From positions 406,136 to 470,135 of the forward strand of contig WBOU01000004.1 of assembly GCA_009268125.1 (NCBI GenBank): a DNA stretch of 64,000 bases, written 5' to 3'. Position numbers and translations under genes: made by a program. Numbering within the stretch: the first letter of the stretch is position 1; the number at the start of each line of letters is the position of its first letter. A model generated the notes under the pieces. It saw only the letters and a program-made list of their open reading frames with translations. It ran no database searches and was not told where the DNA came from. Of this stretch, positions 49,724-58,246 are shown in pieces. This DNA is from Chloroflexia bacterium SDU3-3 (lineage in GTDB: Bacteria > Chloroflexota > Chloroflexia > Chloroflexales > Roseiflexaceae).

Positions 49724-50060
49724 CCGGATGCCGATTGCGTCACATCGGAACCCACATGTAGACACGTCGGATGCCGATTGCAGCACATCGGAACCCACAT
49801 GTAACACGTCGGATGCCGATTGCGTCTCGTCGGATGCCGATTGCGTCACATCGGAACCCACATGTAACACATCGGAAGCCGATTGCGTCACATCGGAAGC
49901 CGATTGCATCACATCGGAAGCCGATTGCGTCACATCGGAAGCCGATTGCGTCACATCGGAACCCACATGTAACACGTCGGATGCCGATTGCGTCTCGTCG
50001 GATGCCGATTGCGTCACATCGGAACCCACATGTAACACGTCGGAAGCTGATTGCATCACG
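49724..50060 (+). repeat. Tandem array, 16 units of 21 bp, two unit types
   Basis: Type A units read TCGGAWGCCGATTGCGTCAC plus one base and contain the inverted repeat TCGG-N3-CCGA. Type B units read TCGGAACCCACATGTAACAC plus one base and contain ACATGT. The order is A B A B A A B A A A A B A A B A. The period is 21 bp throughout, with one extra base in unit 2. Open frames across it (repeats of SDADCVT or HRKPIAS) come from the unit having few stops. It fills the space between the EEP gene and the CCAAG repeats. Confidence 0.95.
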
Positions 50061-50080
50061 TCGCAAGGGGCATATTTCTG

Positions 50081-50155
50081 CCCTTCGTGTCTTCGCGCCT
50101 TCGTGGTATTCGTTCACTTTAGCCCCTTGGAGCCTTGGTGTCTTGGTGGTAAAAA
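50081..50155 (-). repeat. CGAAG and CCAAG repeats (minus orientation)
   Basis: CCCTTCGTGTCTTCGCGCCT with TCGTGGTATTCG (50081-50112), then CCCCTTGGAGCCTTGGTGTC with TTGGTGGTAAAA (50124-50155). They stand directly before the promoter of the ValRS gene. Confidence 0.85.
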
Positions 50156-50174
50156 ACTGTGCGAAAGAAGCCGG

Positions 50175-50204
50175 TTGACATGGCCACGCCCGGCGGCATA
50201 CAAT
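50175..50204 (+). promoter_or_regulatory. Promoter of the archaeal-type valyl-tRNA synthetase gene
   Basis: TTGACA (50175-50180), an 18-bp spacer and TACAAT (50199-50204). The expected start near 50211 leaves a roughly 170-base leader before the synthetase gene. Confidence 0.78.
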
Positions 50205-50248
50205 AGAGCCAGCTTTCTTTTTTGCCCGTTGTGAGGAGGTGATCCGCC

Positions 50249-50329
50249 ATGGTAGGCGATGATGTAGGTGTAGTACGCCCCAACCGAATCTCGACCGTTT
50301 CTTACATCGCGCGCCGCGCCATCGGCTGA
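50249..50329 (+). CDS. Putative valine-codon leader peptide (26 aa)
   Basis: ATG at 50249 to TGA at 50327-50329. The beginning reads MVGDDVGVVR; valine codons are GTA four times (50252, 50264, 50270, 50273) and GTT once (50297), although the synthetase gene prefers GTG and GTC. The Shine-Dalgarno region AGGAGGTGATCC matches the expected complement of the 16S rRNA 3' end over 12 bases, far longer than in any other gene here. It lies between promoter and ValRS gene and could sense charged tRNA-Val. No terminator is visible. Leader codons 50309-50317 could pair with 50358-50366, just before the synthetase ribosome binding site. Function is inferred. Confidence 0.6.
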   Translation: MVGDDVGVVRPNRISTVSYIARRAIG

Positions 50330-50381
50330 TCGCACGCCTGCCCGTGCCCGGCCCGCTGCGGCGCGCCAGGAGCACAGGCAT

Positions 50382-52772
50382 ATGGACATCCCGCAGAGCT
50401 ACCGCCCCGAGGAGGCCGAGCCGCGCATGCAGCGCCGCTGGGCCGAGCAGGGCACCTACCACTTCAACCCCACCGACCGCCGCCCGATCTTCGCCATCGA
50501 CACGCCGCCGCCCACCGTCTCGGGCGCGCTGCACATCGGCCACGTGTACTCCTACATCCAGGCCGAGGCCATGGTGCGCTACCGCCGGATGCGCGGCTAC
50601 GCCATCTACTACCCCTTCGGTTTCGACGACAACGGCCTGCCCACCGAGCGCTATGTGGAGAAGACCCACGGCATCGCCGCGCGCGACGTGGGCCGCGAGG
50701 CCTTCACCGAGGCCTGCCTGAGCACCACCCGCGAGGTGGAGGCGCGCTTCGAGGCGTTCTGGCAGCGCCTGGGCATCAGCGCCGACTGGCGGCTGCGCTA
50801 CTCCACCATCGACGAGCGGGCCAGGCGCACCTCGCAGTGGTCATTCCTCGACCTCTACCGCCGGGGCCGGATCTACCGCGCCCAGGCCCCCGGGCCGTGG
50901 TGCTGCACCTGCGGCACCGCCATCGCCCAGGCCGAGATCGACGACATCGAGCGCGACACTGTGTTCTCCACCCTGTGCTTCGCGCTGGCCGAGGGCGATG
51001 GCACAGTGGAGATCGCCACCACGCGCCCCGAGCTGCTGCCCGCCTGCGTGGCGATCTTCGTGCACCCCGAGGACGCGCGCTTCCAGCACCTGGTGGGGAG
51101 AATGGCCACGGTGCCGCTGCTGGGCCACGCCGTGCCCATCCTGGCCGAGCCGACGGTGGAGCGCGAGAAGGGCAGCGGCGCGGTGATGTGCTGCACGTTT
51201 GGCGACACGGCGGATGTGGCCTGGTGGCAGGCCCACGGGCTACCGCTCATACCGCTGGTGGGGCGCGACGGGCGGCTGGGCGCGCACGGCGGGGCCTACG
51301 CGGGCCTGACCCTGGCCCAGGCGCGGCGGCAGATCCTGGCCGACCTGGGCGAGGCCGGGGCGCTGCTGGGCCAGCGGCCCGCCCGCCAGAGCATCCGCGT
51401 GCACGAGCGCTGCGGCACGCCGCTGGAGATCCTGGAGAGCAGCCAGTGGTTCATCCGCGTGCTCGACATGAAGGACGAGCTGCTGGCGGCGGGCCGCGCC
51501 ATCGCATGGCACCCCGAGCACATGCGCGCGCGCTACGAGCACTGGGTGGAGAACCTGGGCTGGGACTGGTGCATCTCACGCCAGCGCTTCTTCGGCGTGC
51601 CCTTCCCGCTGTGGCGCTGCGCCAGCTGCGGCCAGGTGGTGCTGGCCGACGAGGCCCAGCTGCCGGTGGACCCGCTGCGCGCCGCGCCGCCGCGGCCCTG
51701 CCCGTGCGGCGGCCCGCTGGAGCCAGACCCGGATGTGATGGACACCTGGGCCACATCCTCGGTCAGCCCGCAGATCGCGGGGCAGCTGCTCGACCAGCCC
51801 GAGCTGTTCGGGCGGCTGTTCCCCATGGCGCTGCGCCCGCAGGCCCACGACATCATCCGCACCTGGGCCTTCGACACCATCGTGAAGAGCCTGTTGCACC
51901 ACGGCCAGATCCCCTGGCGCACGCTGCTGGTCTCGGGCCACGTGCTCACCCCCCGGCACGAGAAGCTGAGCAAGTCGAAGGGCAACGCCAGCGCCGACCC
52001 CGACGCGCTGATCGCGCGCTATGGGGCCGACGCCATCCGCTACTGGGCCTGCAGCGGCGGCACCGGGGCCGATCAGCTGTTCGACGAGGATGTCATCCGG
52101 CGCGGCGCGAAGCTGGTGAACAAGCTGTGGAACGCCGCGCGGCTGATCGGCAGGGCCGAGCCGCGCGGCGTGGCGGCGGCCCCGCCCACCCCGCTGGATC
52201 GCGCCATGCTGTCGTGGCTCCAGCGCCTCATCCAGCAGGCCACGGCCAGCATGGAGGCCTACAGCTACACGGCGGCGCTGGATGCGACCGAGCGATTCTT
52301 CTGGTCGAGCCTGTGCGACAACTACCTAGAGCTAGCCAAGGGCAGGCTCTACGACGGCGACGAGGCCGAGCGCGAGCGCGTGGCGCTGACGCTGCGCGAG
52401 CTGCTGGGCACGCTGCTGCGGCTGCTGGCCCCGTTCCTGCCGCACATCACCGAGGAGATCTACGTCCAGCTCTACGCCGCCGAGGGCGAGTCCATCCACA
52501 CCGGCGGCTGGCCCGAGGCCGACCCAGGGCAGATCGACGAGGAGTCCGAGCGGGCGGGCGAGGCCGTGATGGCCATCCTAGCGCAGGCGCGGCGCTGGAA
52601 GAGCGAGCGCAGGCTGGGCCTGGCCACGCCGCTGGCCAGCATCACCGCAGGCGCGCCAGCCGCGCTGCACCCCGCCCTGGCCGCCTGCGAGGCCGACATC
52701 CGCAGCGGCACCCGCGCCGCCCGCGTGGCCCTGGCCGTGGCCAGCTCGCCCCAGCTGCTCGCGGCTGATTAG
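50382..52772 (+). CDS. Valine--tRNA ligase, archaeal type (second ValRS)
   Basis: 796-aa class I aminoacyl-tRNA synthetase. HIGH motif in VSGALHIGHVYSYIQAEAMV (about residue 45), then YYPFGFDDNGLPTERYVEK, which is typical of archaeal and alphaproteobacterial ValRS (bacterial ValRS has WLPGTDHAGIATQ). An editing domain with TTRPELLPACVAIFVHP, a zinc-type segment CASCGQ...CPCGG, and KMSKS as KLSKSKGN (about 535). An anticodon-binding domain follows (about 610-760); there is no C-terminal coiled coil like that of canonical ValS. A canonical valS lies 6 kb downstream on the other strand, so the cell has two. Confidence 0.9.
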   Translation: MDIPQSYRPEEAEPRMQRRWAEQGTYHFNPTDRRPIFAIDTPPPTVSGALHIGHVYSYIQAEAMVRYRRMRGYAIYYPFGFDDNGLPTERYVEKTHGIAARDVGREAFTEACLSTTREVEARFEAFWQRLGISADWRLRYSTIDERARRTSQWSFLDLYRRGRIYRAQAPGPWCCTCGTAIAQAEIDDIERDTVFSTLCFALAEGDGTVEIATTRPELLPACVAIFVHPEDARFQHLVGRMATVPLLGHAVPILAEPTVEREKGSGAVMCCTFGDTADVAWWQAHGLPLIPLVGRDGRLGAHGGAYAGLTLAQARRQILADLGEAGALLGQRPARQSIRVHERCGTPLEILESSQWFIRVLDMKDELLAAGRAIAWHPEHMRARYEHWVENLGWDWCISRQRFFGVPFPLWRCASCGQVVLADEAQLPVDPLRAAPPRPCPCGGPLEPDPDVMDTWATSSVSPQIAGQLLDQPELFGRLFPMALRPQAHDIIRTWAFDTIVKSLLHHGQIPWRTLLVSGHVLTPRHEKLSKSKGNASADPDALIARYGADAIRYWACSGGTGADQLFDEDVIRRGAKLVNKLWNAARLIGRAEPRGVAAAPPTPLDRAMLSWLQRLIQQATASMEAYSYTAALDATERFFWSSLCDNYLELAKGRLYDGDEAERERVALTLRELLGTLLRLLAPFLPHITEEIYVQLYAAEGESIHTGGWPEADPGQIDEESERAGEAVMAILAQARRWKSERRLGLATPLASITAGAPAALHPALAACEADIRSGTRAARVALAVASSPQLLAAD

Positions 52773-52792
52773 CAAACCTGCGCGGGACGAGA

Positions 52793-52821
52793 CAAAGAGG
52801 AGGCAACGTGCCTCCTCTTTG
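52793..52821 (+). terminator. Hairpin terminator after the archaeal-type ValRS gene
   Basis: A 13-bp perfect stem, CAAAGAGGAGGCA (52793-52805) with its complement (52809-52821). The T-run is short (TTT within the stem end), so it is a moderate terminator. The same stem sequence returns at 55123-55151. Confidence 0.65.
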
Positions 52822-53127
52822 TGCATGTATGGCTCTGGAATAGGGTACGATGCCATGCGCTCAGCATTTTCAGGTTGTTCCACCTTCGACACTGGCCCCC
52901 CAAAAAAGAACATTTTCGCCCTTTTGGTTATGGTTTATTTATTCTATTTTAAAAGTATATACCTGAATAATAGAAAAGAGCTGCTATGCTGGCATGGAGG
53001 CACAGCATCGTACGAACCTGATTCTGCGAGCTATCGACACAGCACCACTATAAACGAGCGCCCGCGCACGATCTTTGCGCTAACGCAACGATTGCGGCGC
53101 GGGCAGCCCTATGATAGTGCTATCGCC
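52822..53127 (+). other. AT-rich intergenic promoter region
   Basis: No gene is seen, though a frame is open in phase with the following methyltransferase. The part at 52895-52980 is strikingly AT-rich for this genome (runs such as TTTATTTATTCTATTTTAAA). TATGAT at 53110-53115 could be a -10 box for the methyltransferase operon. Confidence 0.45.
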
Positions 53128-53142
53128 ATGAAAGGAACCGGC

Positions 53143-53970
53143 ATGTCGCTTTCCCACAGCCCCGCCGATAGCCCGACCAGCGCGCCGCCCGATCTGGCCA
53201 GGATGCCCGGACACTGGCTGCTGGCCCAGCTCGGGCGGCGCGTGCTGCGCCCTGGCGGGCTGGCGCTCACCAAGCAGATGCTCGCGGCCCTGGCCATCAC
53301 CCCTGCCGACCGCGTGGTCGAGTTCGCGCCGGGGCTGGGCGTGACCGCGCAGCTGACGCTCGGCCAGAGGCCCGCCGCCTACACCGCGATCGAGCGCGAT
53401 AGCGCCGCCGCCGCGCAGGTGCGGAGCTTCCTCACCCGCCCCGGCGACCGCTGCCAGATCGGGACCGCGCAGGAGACCGGGCTGCCCGACGGCGAGGCCA
53501 CGGTGGTCTACGGCGAGGCGATGCTGACCATGCACTCGCCCAGCCAGAAGGCTGAGATCATCCGCGAGGCGGCCCGCATCCTCCAGCCCGGCGGGCGCTA
53601 CGGCATCCACGAGCTATGCCTCACGCCCGACAGCATCGATGAGAAGAGCAAGCAGGCGATCTCGCGCCAGATCTCCTCGGCCATCCAAGTGGGTGCGCGC
53701 CCGCTGACCAGCGCCGAGTGGCGCGAGCTGCTGGAGGCCGAGGGCTTCACGGTCGAGTTCAGCGCCCACGCGCCCATGCACCTGCTGCGCATCCGCCGCA
53801 TGATCGCCGACGAGGGCCTGCGGCAGACCATCAAGATCATCGTTAATATGATCCGGCGTCCAGCCGCACGTCGGCGCATGCTGGCGATGCGGCGCGTCTT
53901 TGAGCAGTATTCCCCCAACCTCGCGGCCATCTCGCTGGTGGCGCGCAAAACCGAAGGAGCCAACCGATGA
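53143..53970 (+). CDS. SAM-dependent methyltransferase
   Basis: 275-aa class I methyltransferase. An N-terminal segment (RMPGHWLLAQLGRRVLRPGG) precedes motif I VVEFAPGLGVTAQLTLG (about residues 58-74). ERDSAAAAQVRSFL, GEAMLTMHSPSQKAEIIREA and RILQPGGRYGIHELCL continue the typical type-11 fold. The acceptor is unknown. I chose the ATG at 53143, which follows AAAGGA; an earlier ATG at 53128 is possible. Its stop overlaps the cupin start (ATGA), and the cupin stop overlaps the YwiC-like start in the same way. Confidence 0.86.
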   Translation: MSLSHSPADSPTSAPPDLARMPGHWLLAQLGRRVLRPGGLALTKQMLAALAITPADRVVEFAPGLGVTAQLTLGQRPAAYTAIERDSAAAAQVRSFLTRPGDRCQIGTAQETGLPDGEATVVYGEAMLTMHSPSQKAEIIREAARILQPGGRYGIHELCLTPDSIDEKSKQAISRQISSAIQVGARPLTSAEWRELLEAEGFTVEFSAHAPMHLLRIRRMIADEGLRQTIKIIVNMIRRPAARRRMLAMRRVFEQYSPNLAAISLVARKTEGANR

Positions 53971-54293
53971 ACCTGACCAGCTTTCTCGATCTGGCGGCCC
54001 AGATCACCATCTCGGAAAATAGCACCATCAGCCGCACCATCTACCAGGACCCCAGCGTGAAGGCGGTGCTGTTCGGCTTTGACGCCGGGCAGGAGCTTTC
54101 CGAGCACACCGCAGGCACCCCGGCGATCATCCACATCGTGCAGGGCAATGCCCACGTGACGCTGGGCGAGGAGTCGCTGAGCGCGCAGGCGAACACATGG
54201 ATCCACATGCCCGCGCGCACACCCCACAGCATCCGCGCGGAGACGCCGGTGGTCATGCTGCTGCTGCTGCTGAAGGGCGGCCAGGCCGAATGA
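53967..54293 (+). CDS. Cupin domain protein
   Basis: 108-aa single-domain cupin. Motif 1 is near GQELSEHTAGTPAIIHIVQG and motif 2 near WIHMPARTPHSIRAETPVVMLLL; metal ligands are probably the histidines in SEHT and TPHS. It is likely a small metal- or ligand-binding beta-barrel in the cytoplasm. It overlaps its neighbours by four bases on both sides, so it is made in step with the methyltransferase and the YwiC-like protein. Confidence 0.88.
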   Translation: MNLTSFLDLAAQITISENSTISRTIYQDPSVKAVLFGFDAGQELSEHTAGTPAIIHIVQGNAHVTLGEESLSAQANTWIHMPARTPHSIRAETPVVMLLLLLKGGQAE

Positions 54294-55093
54294 GCGCACG
54301 CCCTGCGGCCCAGGTGCGCCTGCGCCCGATCGCGCTGCCGACCGAGCACGGCGGCTGGGGGCTGGTGCTTATGCCGATCATCCTTGGGCTGGGGGTCGCC
54401 CCTTCGTGGGCGGGGCTGTGGATCGGCCTCGCCGCGCTAGCGGTGTTCCTGGTGCGCCAGCCGCTCAAGCTGGCGATAGGCGACTGGCGCGGCGGAAAGC
54501 GGTTTGCGCGCACACGCTGGGCTTTGCTCTTCGCCCTGGCCTATGGGGCGGCGGCGCTGGCCTGCGTGGCCGCCGCGTGGGCGGCGGGCGCGCGGCCCTG
54601 CTGGGAGCCGCTGCTGCTGGCCGCGCCGCTGGCGCTTGTCCAGTTCTGGCACGACACATTAAAGCAGAGCCGCGCGCTGCTAGCCGAGCTGTGCGGGGCC
54701 GCCGCGATCAGCGCCGTAGCCGCCATCATCGCGCGGGCGCAGGGCTGGGCGCTCGCGCCCGCATGCGCCCTGTGGCTCCTGCAGGCGCTCCAGGCCTGCG
54801 CGGCGATCGTCTACGTGCGCACGCGCATCCGCCTGGCCCGTGGCGTGGTGGTGCCGCGCGCCCCCGCCATCTGGCTGCACGTGGCCGCGCTGGGCGCGGT
54901 GCTGGCCCTGGCCTGGTGGCGGCTGGTGCCAGCCCTCAGCGGCGTCGCCTTCGCGATCCTGGCCGCGCGGGCGTGGGCAGGCCTGCGGCCACAGGCGCTC
55001 GCGCTGCCCATCCCGCGCGTGGGCATGCAGGAGGTAGGGTACAGCCTCGTGGTGGTCGTTATGAGCATCCTTGGCGTGCACATGGCCTTCTAG
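54290..55093 (+). CDS. YwiC-like integral membrane protein
   Basis: 267 aa with seven or eight membrane helices. The family signature is at the N-terminus: LPTEHGGWGLVLMPIILGL (residues about 16-34, PxEHGxW). Helical stretches follow to the end (GYSLVVVVMSILGVHMAF). In Bacillus, ywiC lies near anaerobic nitrate genes, but its function is not known. Here it closes a tightly coupled methyltransferase-cupin-ywiC operon, suggesting a common job, possibly in redox or nitrogen-oxide metabolism (speculative). It ends at a hairpin terminator shared with murJ. Confidence 0.85.
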   Translation: MSARPAAQVRLRPIALPTEHGGWGLVLMPIILGLGVAPSWAGLWIGLAALAVFLVRQPLKLAIGDWRGGKRFARTRWALLFALAYGAAALACVAAAWAAGARPCWEPLLLAAPLALVQFWHDTLKQSRALLAELCGAAAISAVAAIIARAQGWALAPACALWLLQALQACAAIVYVRTRIRLARGVVVPRAPAIWLHVAALGAVLALAWWRLVPALSGVAFAILAARAWAGLRPQALALPIPRVGMQEVGYSLVVVVMSILGVHMAF

Positions 55094-55122
55094 AAAAGCC
55101 TAGCGCCAGCATTATGCATAGC

Positions 55123-55151
55123 AAAAGAGGAGGCGAGCTGCCTCCTCTTTT
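55123..55151. terminator. Bidirectional terminator between the ywiC-like gene and murJ
   Basis: A 12-bp perfect stem, AAAAGAGGAGGC (55123-55134) with GCCTCCTCTTTT (55140-55151), has T residues at the end on both strands, so it can stop both convergent transcripts. Confidence 0.8.
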
Positions 55152-55153
55152 CG

Positions 55154-55184
55154 TTCCTTGGAGCCTTGGAGTCTTGGTGGTAAA
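55154..55184 (-). repeat. CCAAG repeat at the end of murJ
   Basis: TTCCTTGGAGCCTTGGAGTC followed by TTGGTGGTAAA, three bases downstream of the murJ stop on its strand. Confidence 0.85.
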
Positions 55185-55187
55185 GCG

Positions 55188-56741
55188 CTATCTGCGGCGC
55201 AGCTTGCGCATCAGCGCGCCCAAGAAGAAGTCGAGCGCCTCGACCCGCAGCGCCGCGCAGAGCGCCAGGTAGACCGCCGCGCCCGCCGCGCCGCCCAGCG
55301 CCAGCTGGGCCAGCGGCGCGGACACCAGGCTGGATGCGCCCCAGGCCGCCAGACCCAGCGCCACGCTGGCCGCACCGCACTTCACAAACGCCTCGCCCAG
55401 CCGCAGCCCGCGCAGCACGATCAGCTCGCGCGAGCAGTAAAGCAGGATCAGCAGATGGCCGACCCACTGCGCCGAGTTGCCCAGCACCAGCGCGCCGAAG
55501 CCCAGCTGGGTGGTCGCCAGCAGCCCCAGCGCCGTGGCAAGGTAGATCAGCACCGCACCGCCCTGCACCAGGTTGGGCATCAGCGTGCGCTTGTGGGCGT
55601 AGACCGCGAACAGCAGCACCTGATCAAGCGCGGCGGCGGGCAGGCCGGGCAGGTACAGCAGCAGCGCCTGGGCAGTCATGGCCGCATCCTGGCTGCCGAA
55701 CTGGTGGCGCTGGAAGATCGCCGCCACGATCGGGCCGCGCAGCGCCGCCAGCGCGAAGGTGGCGGGCAGCACCAGCAGCAGCACCACCTTCAGCCCCATG
55801 CCCAGCGTCGCGCCGAAGGCCTGCTTGTCGCCCGCGCTGGCCTGCCGCGAGAGGATGGGCAGCACCGCAAACGAGATCGCGGCGGCTACCAGCCCCAGCG
55901 GGAACTGGATGAGCGTGGTGGCGTAGCGCATGGCCGAGATCGCGCCGCCGAACTGCGAGGCCAGATTGCGGTCGATCGTCACACCGATGGTCGAGAAGGT
56001 GATACCCAGCGCGACCGGCGCGTAGAGCTTGAGGATGCGGCGCACGCCGGGGTGGCGCAGGTCGATGGTGGGGCGGTAGGCCATGCCGCGCAGCCCCGGC
56101 AGCTGCAGCAGCACCTGCAGCCCCGCGCCCAGCAGCACGCCGAACACCAGCGCGAACGGGCCGAAGCGCGTAGCCAGCAGCGCGGCGGCGGCGATGATGC
56201 CCAAGTTGTAGGCGCTGGTGGTAAACGCGGGTAGCAGAAACTTCTGCCGCGCGTAGAGCAGCGCGGTGATCAGGCCCGAGAGGCCCATCAGCACCACGGC
56301 GGGCATCAGCCAGCGCACCATGGCCATGGCCTCGGCCCGCGCAGGGCCAGCGAAGCCGCCGCCCACCACTGTGACCACCGGCCCGGCCAGCAGCGCCAGC
56401 ACGGCGGCCAGCGCGGCCAGCACCAGCAGTGCCAGGTTGATCACCGTCGAGGCGACGTGCCAGAACTCGCGCTCGTCGCCCTCGGCGTACTCGCTGAGCA
56501 CCGGCACCAGGGCCGCGCTGATCGCGCCGTTGATCAGCAGGTCGTAGAGCTGGGTCGGCACGATCGAGGCGGCGGTGAAGGTGTCCACCCCCAGCCCAAA
56601 GTGCGCGCCGATCACCGACTCGCGCACAAGCCCGAGCACGCGGCTGGCGATATTTCCCGCCGCGATCAGCATGGCGGCCAGGGCGATCCGGCGCACGGTG
56701 GTGCTGGCCGTCTGCGCTGGGACGGGTTCTGTCTGTGACAT
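55188..56741 (-). CDS. murJ: Lipid II flippase MurJ (MviN family)
   Basis: 517-aa polytopic protein of the MOP superfamily with about 14 membrane helices; it moves lipid II to the outer face for peptidoglycan synthesis. Family motifs are NIASRVLGLVRESVIGAHFG (about residues 29-48), FTAASIVPTQLYDLLINGAISAALVPVLSEY and AISFAVLPILSRQASAGD. The ATG at 56741 gives the standard start after a short polar tail. It follows the LCP protein gene on the same strand after 29 bases, a cell-envelope pair. Confidence 0.93.
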   Translation of the reverse strand: MSQTEPVPAQTASTTVRRIALAAMLIAAGNIASRVLGLVRESVIGAHFGLGVDTFTAASIVPTQLYDLLINGAISAALVPVLSEYAEGDEREFWHVASTVINLALLVLAALAAVLALLAGPVVTVVGGGFAGPARAEAMAMVRWLMPAVVLMGLSGLITALLYARQKFLLPAFTTSAYNLGIIAAAALLATRFGPFALVFGVLLGAGLQVLLQLPGLRGMAYRPTIDLRHPGVRRILKLYAPVALGITFSTIGVTIDRNLASQFGGAISAMRYATTLIQFPLGLVAAAISFAVLPILSRQASAGDKQAFGATLGMGLKVVLLLVLPATFALAALRGPIVAAIFQRHQFGSQDAAMTAQALLLYLPGLPAAALDQVLLFAVYAHKRTLMPNLVQGGAVLIYLATALGLLATTQLGFGALVLGNSAQWVGHLLILLYCSRELIVLRGLRLGEAFVKCGAASVALGLAAWGASSLVSAPLAQLALGGAAGAAVYLALCAALRVEALDFFLGALMRKLRRR

Positions 56742-56770
56742 AGGTTATGTAATGTTCTCTAGCAGCATGT

Positions 56771-58246
56771 CTACTGCTGCGGCGCGGGCTGCTCGGGGGC
56801 GGGCGTTGGTGCGGCCTGCTCCGGCGCGACGGTGGGCGCGGCCTGCTCGGGGGCGGGCGTGGGCGAGGCCTGCTCCGGCGTGGGCGCTGGCTCGCTGTTC
56901 GTCTCTTGCGGCGCGACAGTGGGCGCGGCCTGCTCCGGCGTGGCGGTCGGCGCTAGCTCGCTGTTCGTGCCCTCGGCGGCCACCGTGGGCGTGGGCTGCT
57001 CGCCGCCCACCTGCTCGGGCGCGGTGGTGGCCGCTGGCTCGCTCTCGGGGGGGAGGGGGGTGGCACCCTCGGCGGTCGGCGTGGCGCTCTCCTCGGCGGC
57101 CACCGCTGTGGCGCTGGCCTCGGGGTCGGCCAGCAGCGTGGGCACCACGGTGGCGCGCGCTGGGCCGCTGGCGTTGCGCACTGGCACCACCGTGGGCGTC
57201 GGCCCGCCGCTCACGAAGGCGGATACCAGCGACTTAAAGGCCGTCTTATTACCGATAAACAGGTAGTACGGGCTGGGCTGCTCGACCAGCATCGCGGGGC
57301 TGACCGAGTAGTGGCCGACATCGGCCATATTCACCGACGGGGCCAGCGAGGCCAGGCTCATGATCTCATCCTGCGAGAGGTCGAAGCGCACCGAGTCGCG
57401 CAGCGCGGCGGTGTACGAATCCAGGCTGGTAAGACTGGAGTAGAGGTTCTGATCGCGGATCTGCTTGAACATGGCCATCAGCACCTGCTGCTGGCGCTGC
57501 TGCCGCCCGAAGTCGCTATCGGCGTGGCGGGTGCGCGAGTAGATCAGCGCGGTCTCGCCATCCATCTTCTGCACGCCCGCATCGAAGTGGATCTTCATAA
57601 TGCGCACGTCGCCCGCGTACTCATCCATCGGGTACTTATCGTCGTCGATCACCTTTGGCACATCGATGGTGATACCGCCCAGCTTATCGATCAGTGTCTT
57701 GAAGCCCTCAAAGTTAATCAGCACATAGCGATCGATCGGGATGCCCAGCAGCTTGCTGAGCGACTCTTTCGCCAGCGCAGGGCCGTAGCCAGCGCCCAGC
57801 TGCTTCTCACCCAGATAGTAGGCGGTGTTGATGCGGCGCGTATCGTTCACGCGCGGGATGGTCATCGCCAGGTCGCGGGGGAGCGAGAGCGTGGTGAAGA
57901 GCTGCTGCTGGGGATCGATATGCACCACGATCATCGAGTCGGTGCGGGCGATCTCCTCGCCGATGCGGGCGTCGGTGCCCATCAGCAGGATGTTGATCGG
58001 CGCATCGGGGCCAGGGACAAGCGTGGGGGTGGGCGACGCGGTCGGCGCGGGGCTGCCCTGGGCCACGACGGTGGGGGCGGCGGTCGGCGGCAGCTCGGTG
58101 GGCAGCACCACCGTGGGCTGGCTCATCGTCTTAAAATCACTATAGGCGCCCATCATGGCCCGCACCACAGGGACAAGGATGGCGACAATGAGGATGAAGC
58201 CTACGGCCACAATCCCCACCACAAGTCGTCGGCTTGGACGGAACAT
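56771..58246 (-). CDS. LytR-CpsA-Psr (LCP) family protein
   Basis: 491 aa, one N-terminal membrane helix (about residues 9-30) and a large outside part. The LCP domain is at about 85-260 with INILLMGTDARIGEEIARTDSMIVVHIDP, TTLSLPRDLAMTIP, INTAYYLGEKQLGAGYGPAL and YSRTRHADSDFGRQQRQQQVLMAM. LCP enzymes attach wall polymers to peptidoglycan, using pyrophosphate lipid donors held by conserved Arg and Asp residues. The last 130 residues are a Pro/Ala/Glu/Thr low-complexity tail built of short repeats such as TPAPEQAAPTVAPEQ, probably a wall-spanning spacer. The start is ATG 58246 after GGAGAG. Confidence 0.92.
   Translation of the reverse strand: MFRPSRRLVVGIVAVGFILIVAILVPVVRAMMGAYSDFKTMSQPTVVLPTELPPTAAPTVVAQGSPAPTASPTPTLVPGPDAPINILLMGTDARIGEEIARTDSMIVVHIDPQQQLFTTLSLPRDLAMTIPRVNDTRRINTAYYLGEKQLGAGYGPALAKESLSKLLGIPIDRYVLINFEGFKTLIDKLGGITIDVPKVIDDDKYPMDEYAGDVRIMKIHFDAGVQKMDGETALIYSRTRHADSDFGRQQRQQQVLMAMFKQIRDQNLYSSLTSLDSYTAALRDSVRFDLSQDEIMSLASLAPSVNMADVGHYSVSPAMLVEQPSPYYLFIGNKTAFKSLVSAFVSGGPTPTVVPVRNASGPARATVVPTLLADPEASATAVAAEESATPTAEGATPLPPESEPAATTAPEQVGGEQPTPTVAAEGTNSELAPTATPEQAAPTVAPQETNSEPAPTPEQASPTPAPEQAAPTVAPEQAAPTPAPEQPAPQQ

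Noticed and set aside
49728-50234. Repeat-protein frames over the second array
   Set aside because: Same reason: a 21-bp unit with few stops. Both strands are open equally, and there is no plausible start region.
50330-50381. Classical attenuator terminator before the archaeal-type ValRS gene
   Set aside because: No hairpin followed by a T-run lies between the leader ORF and the synthetase start. Only GC-rich complementarity is seen.
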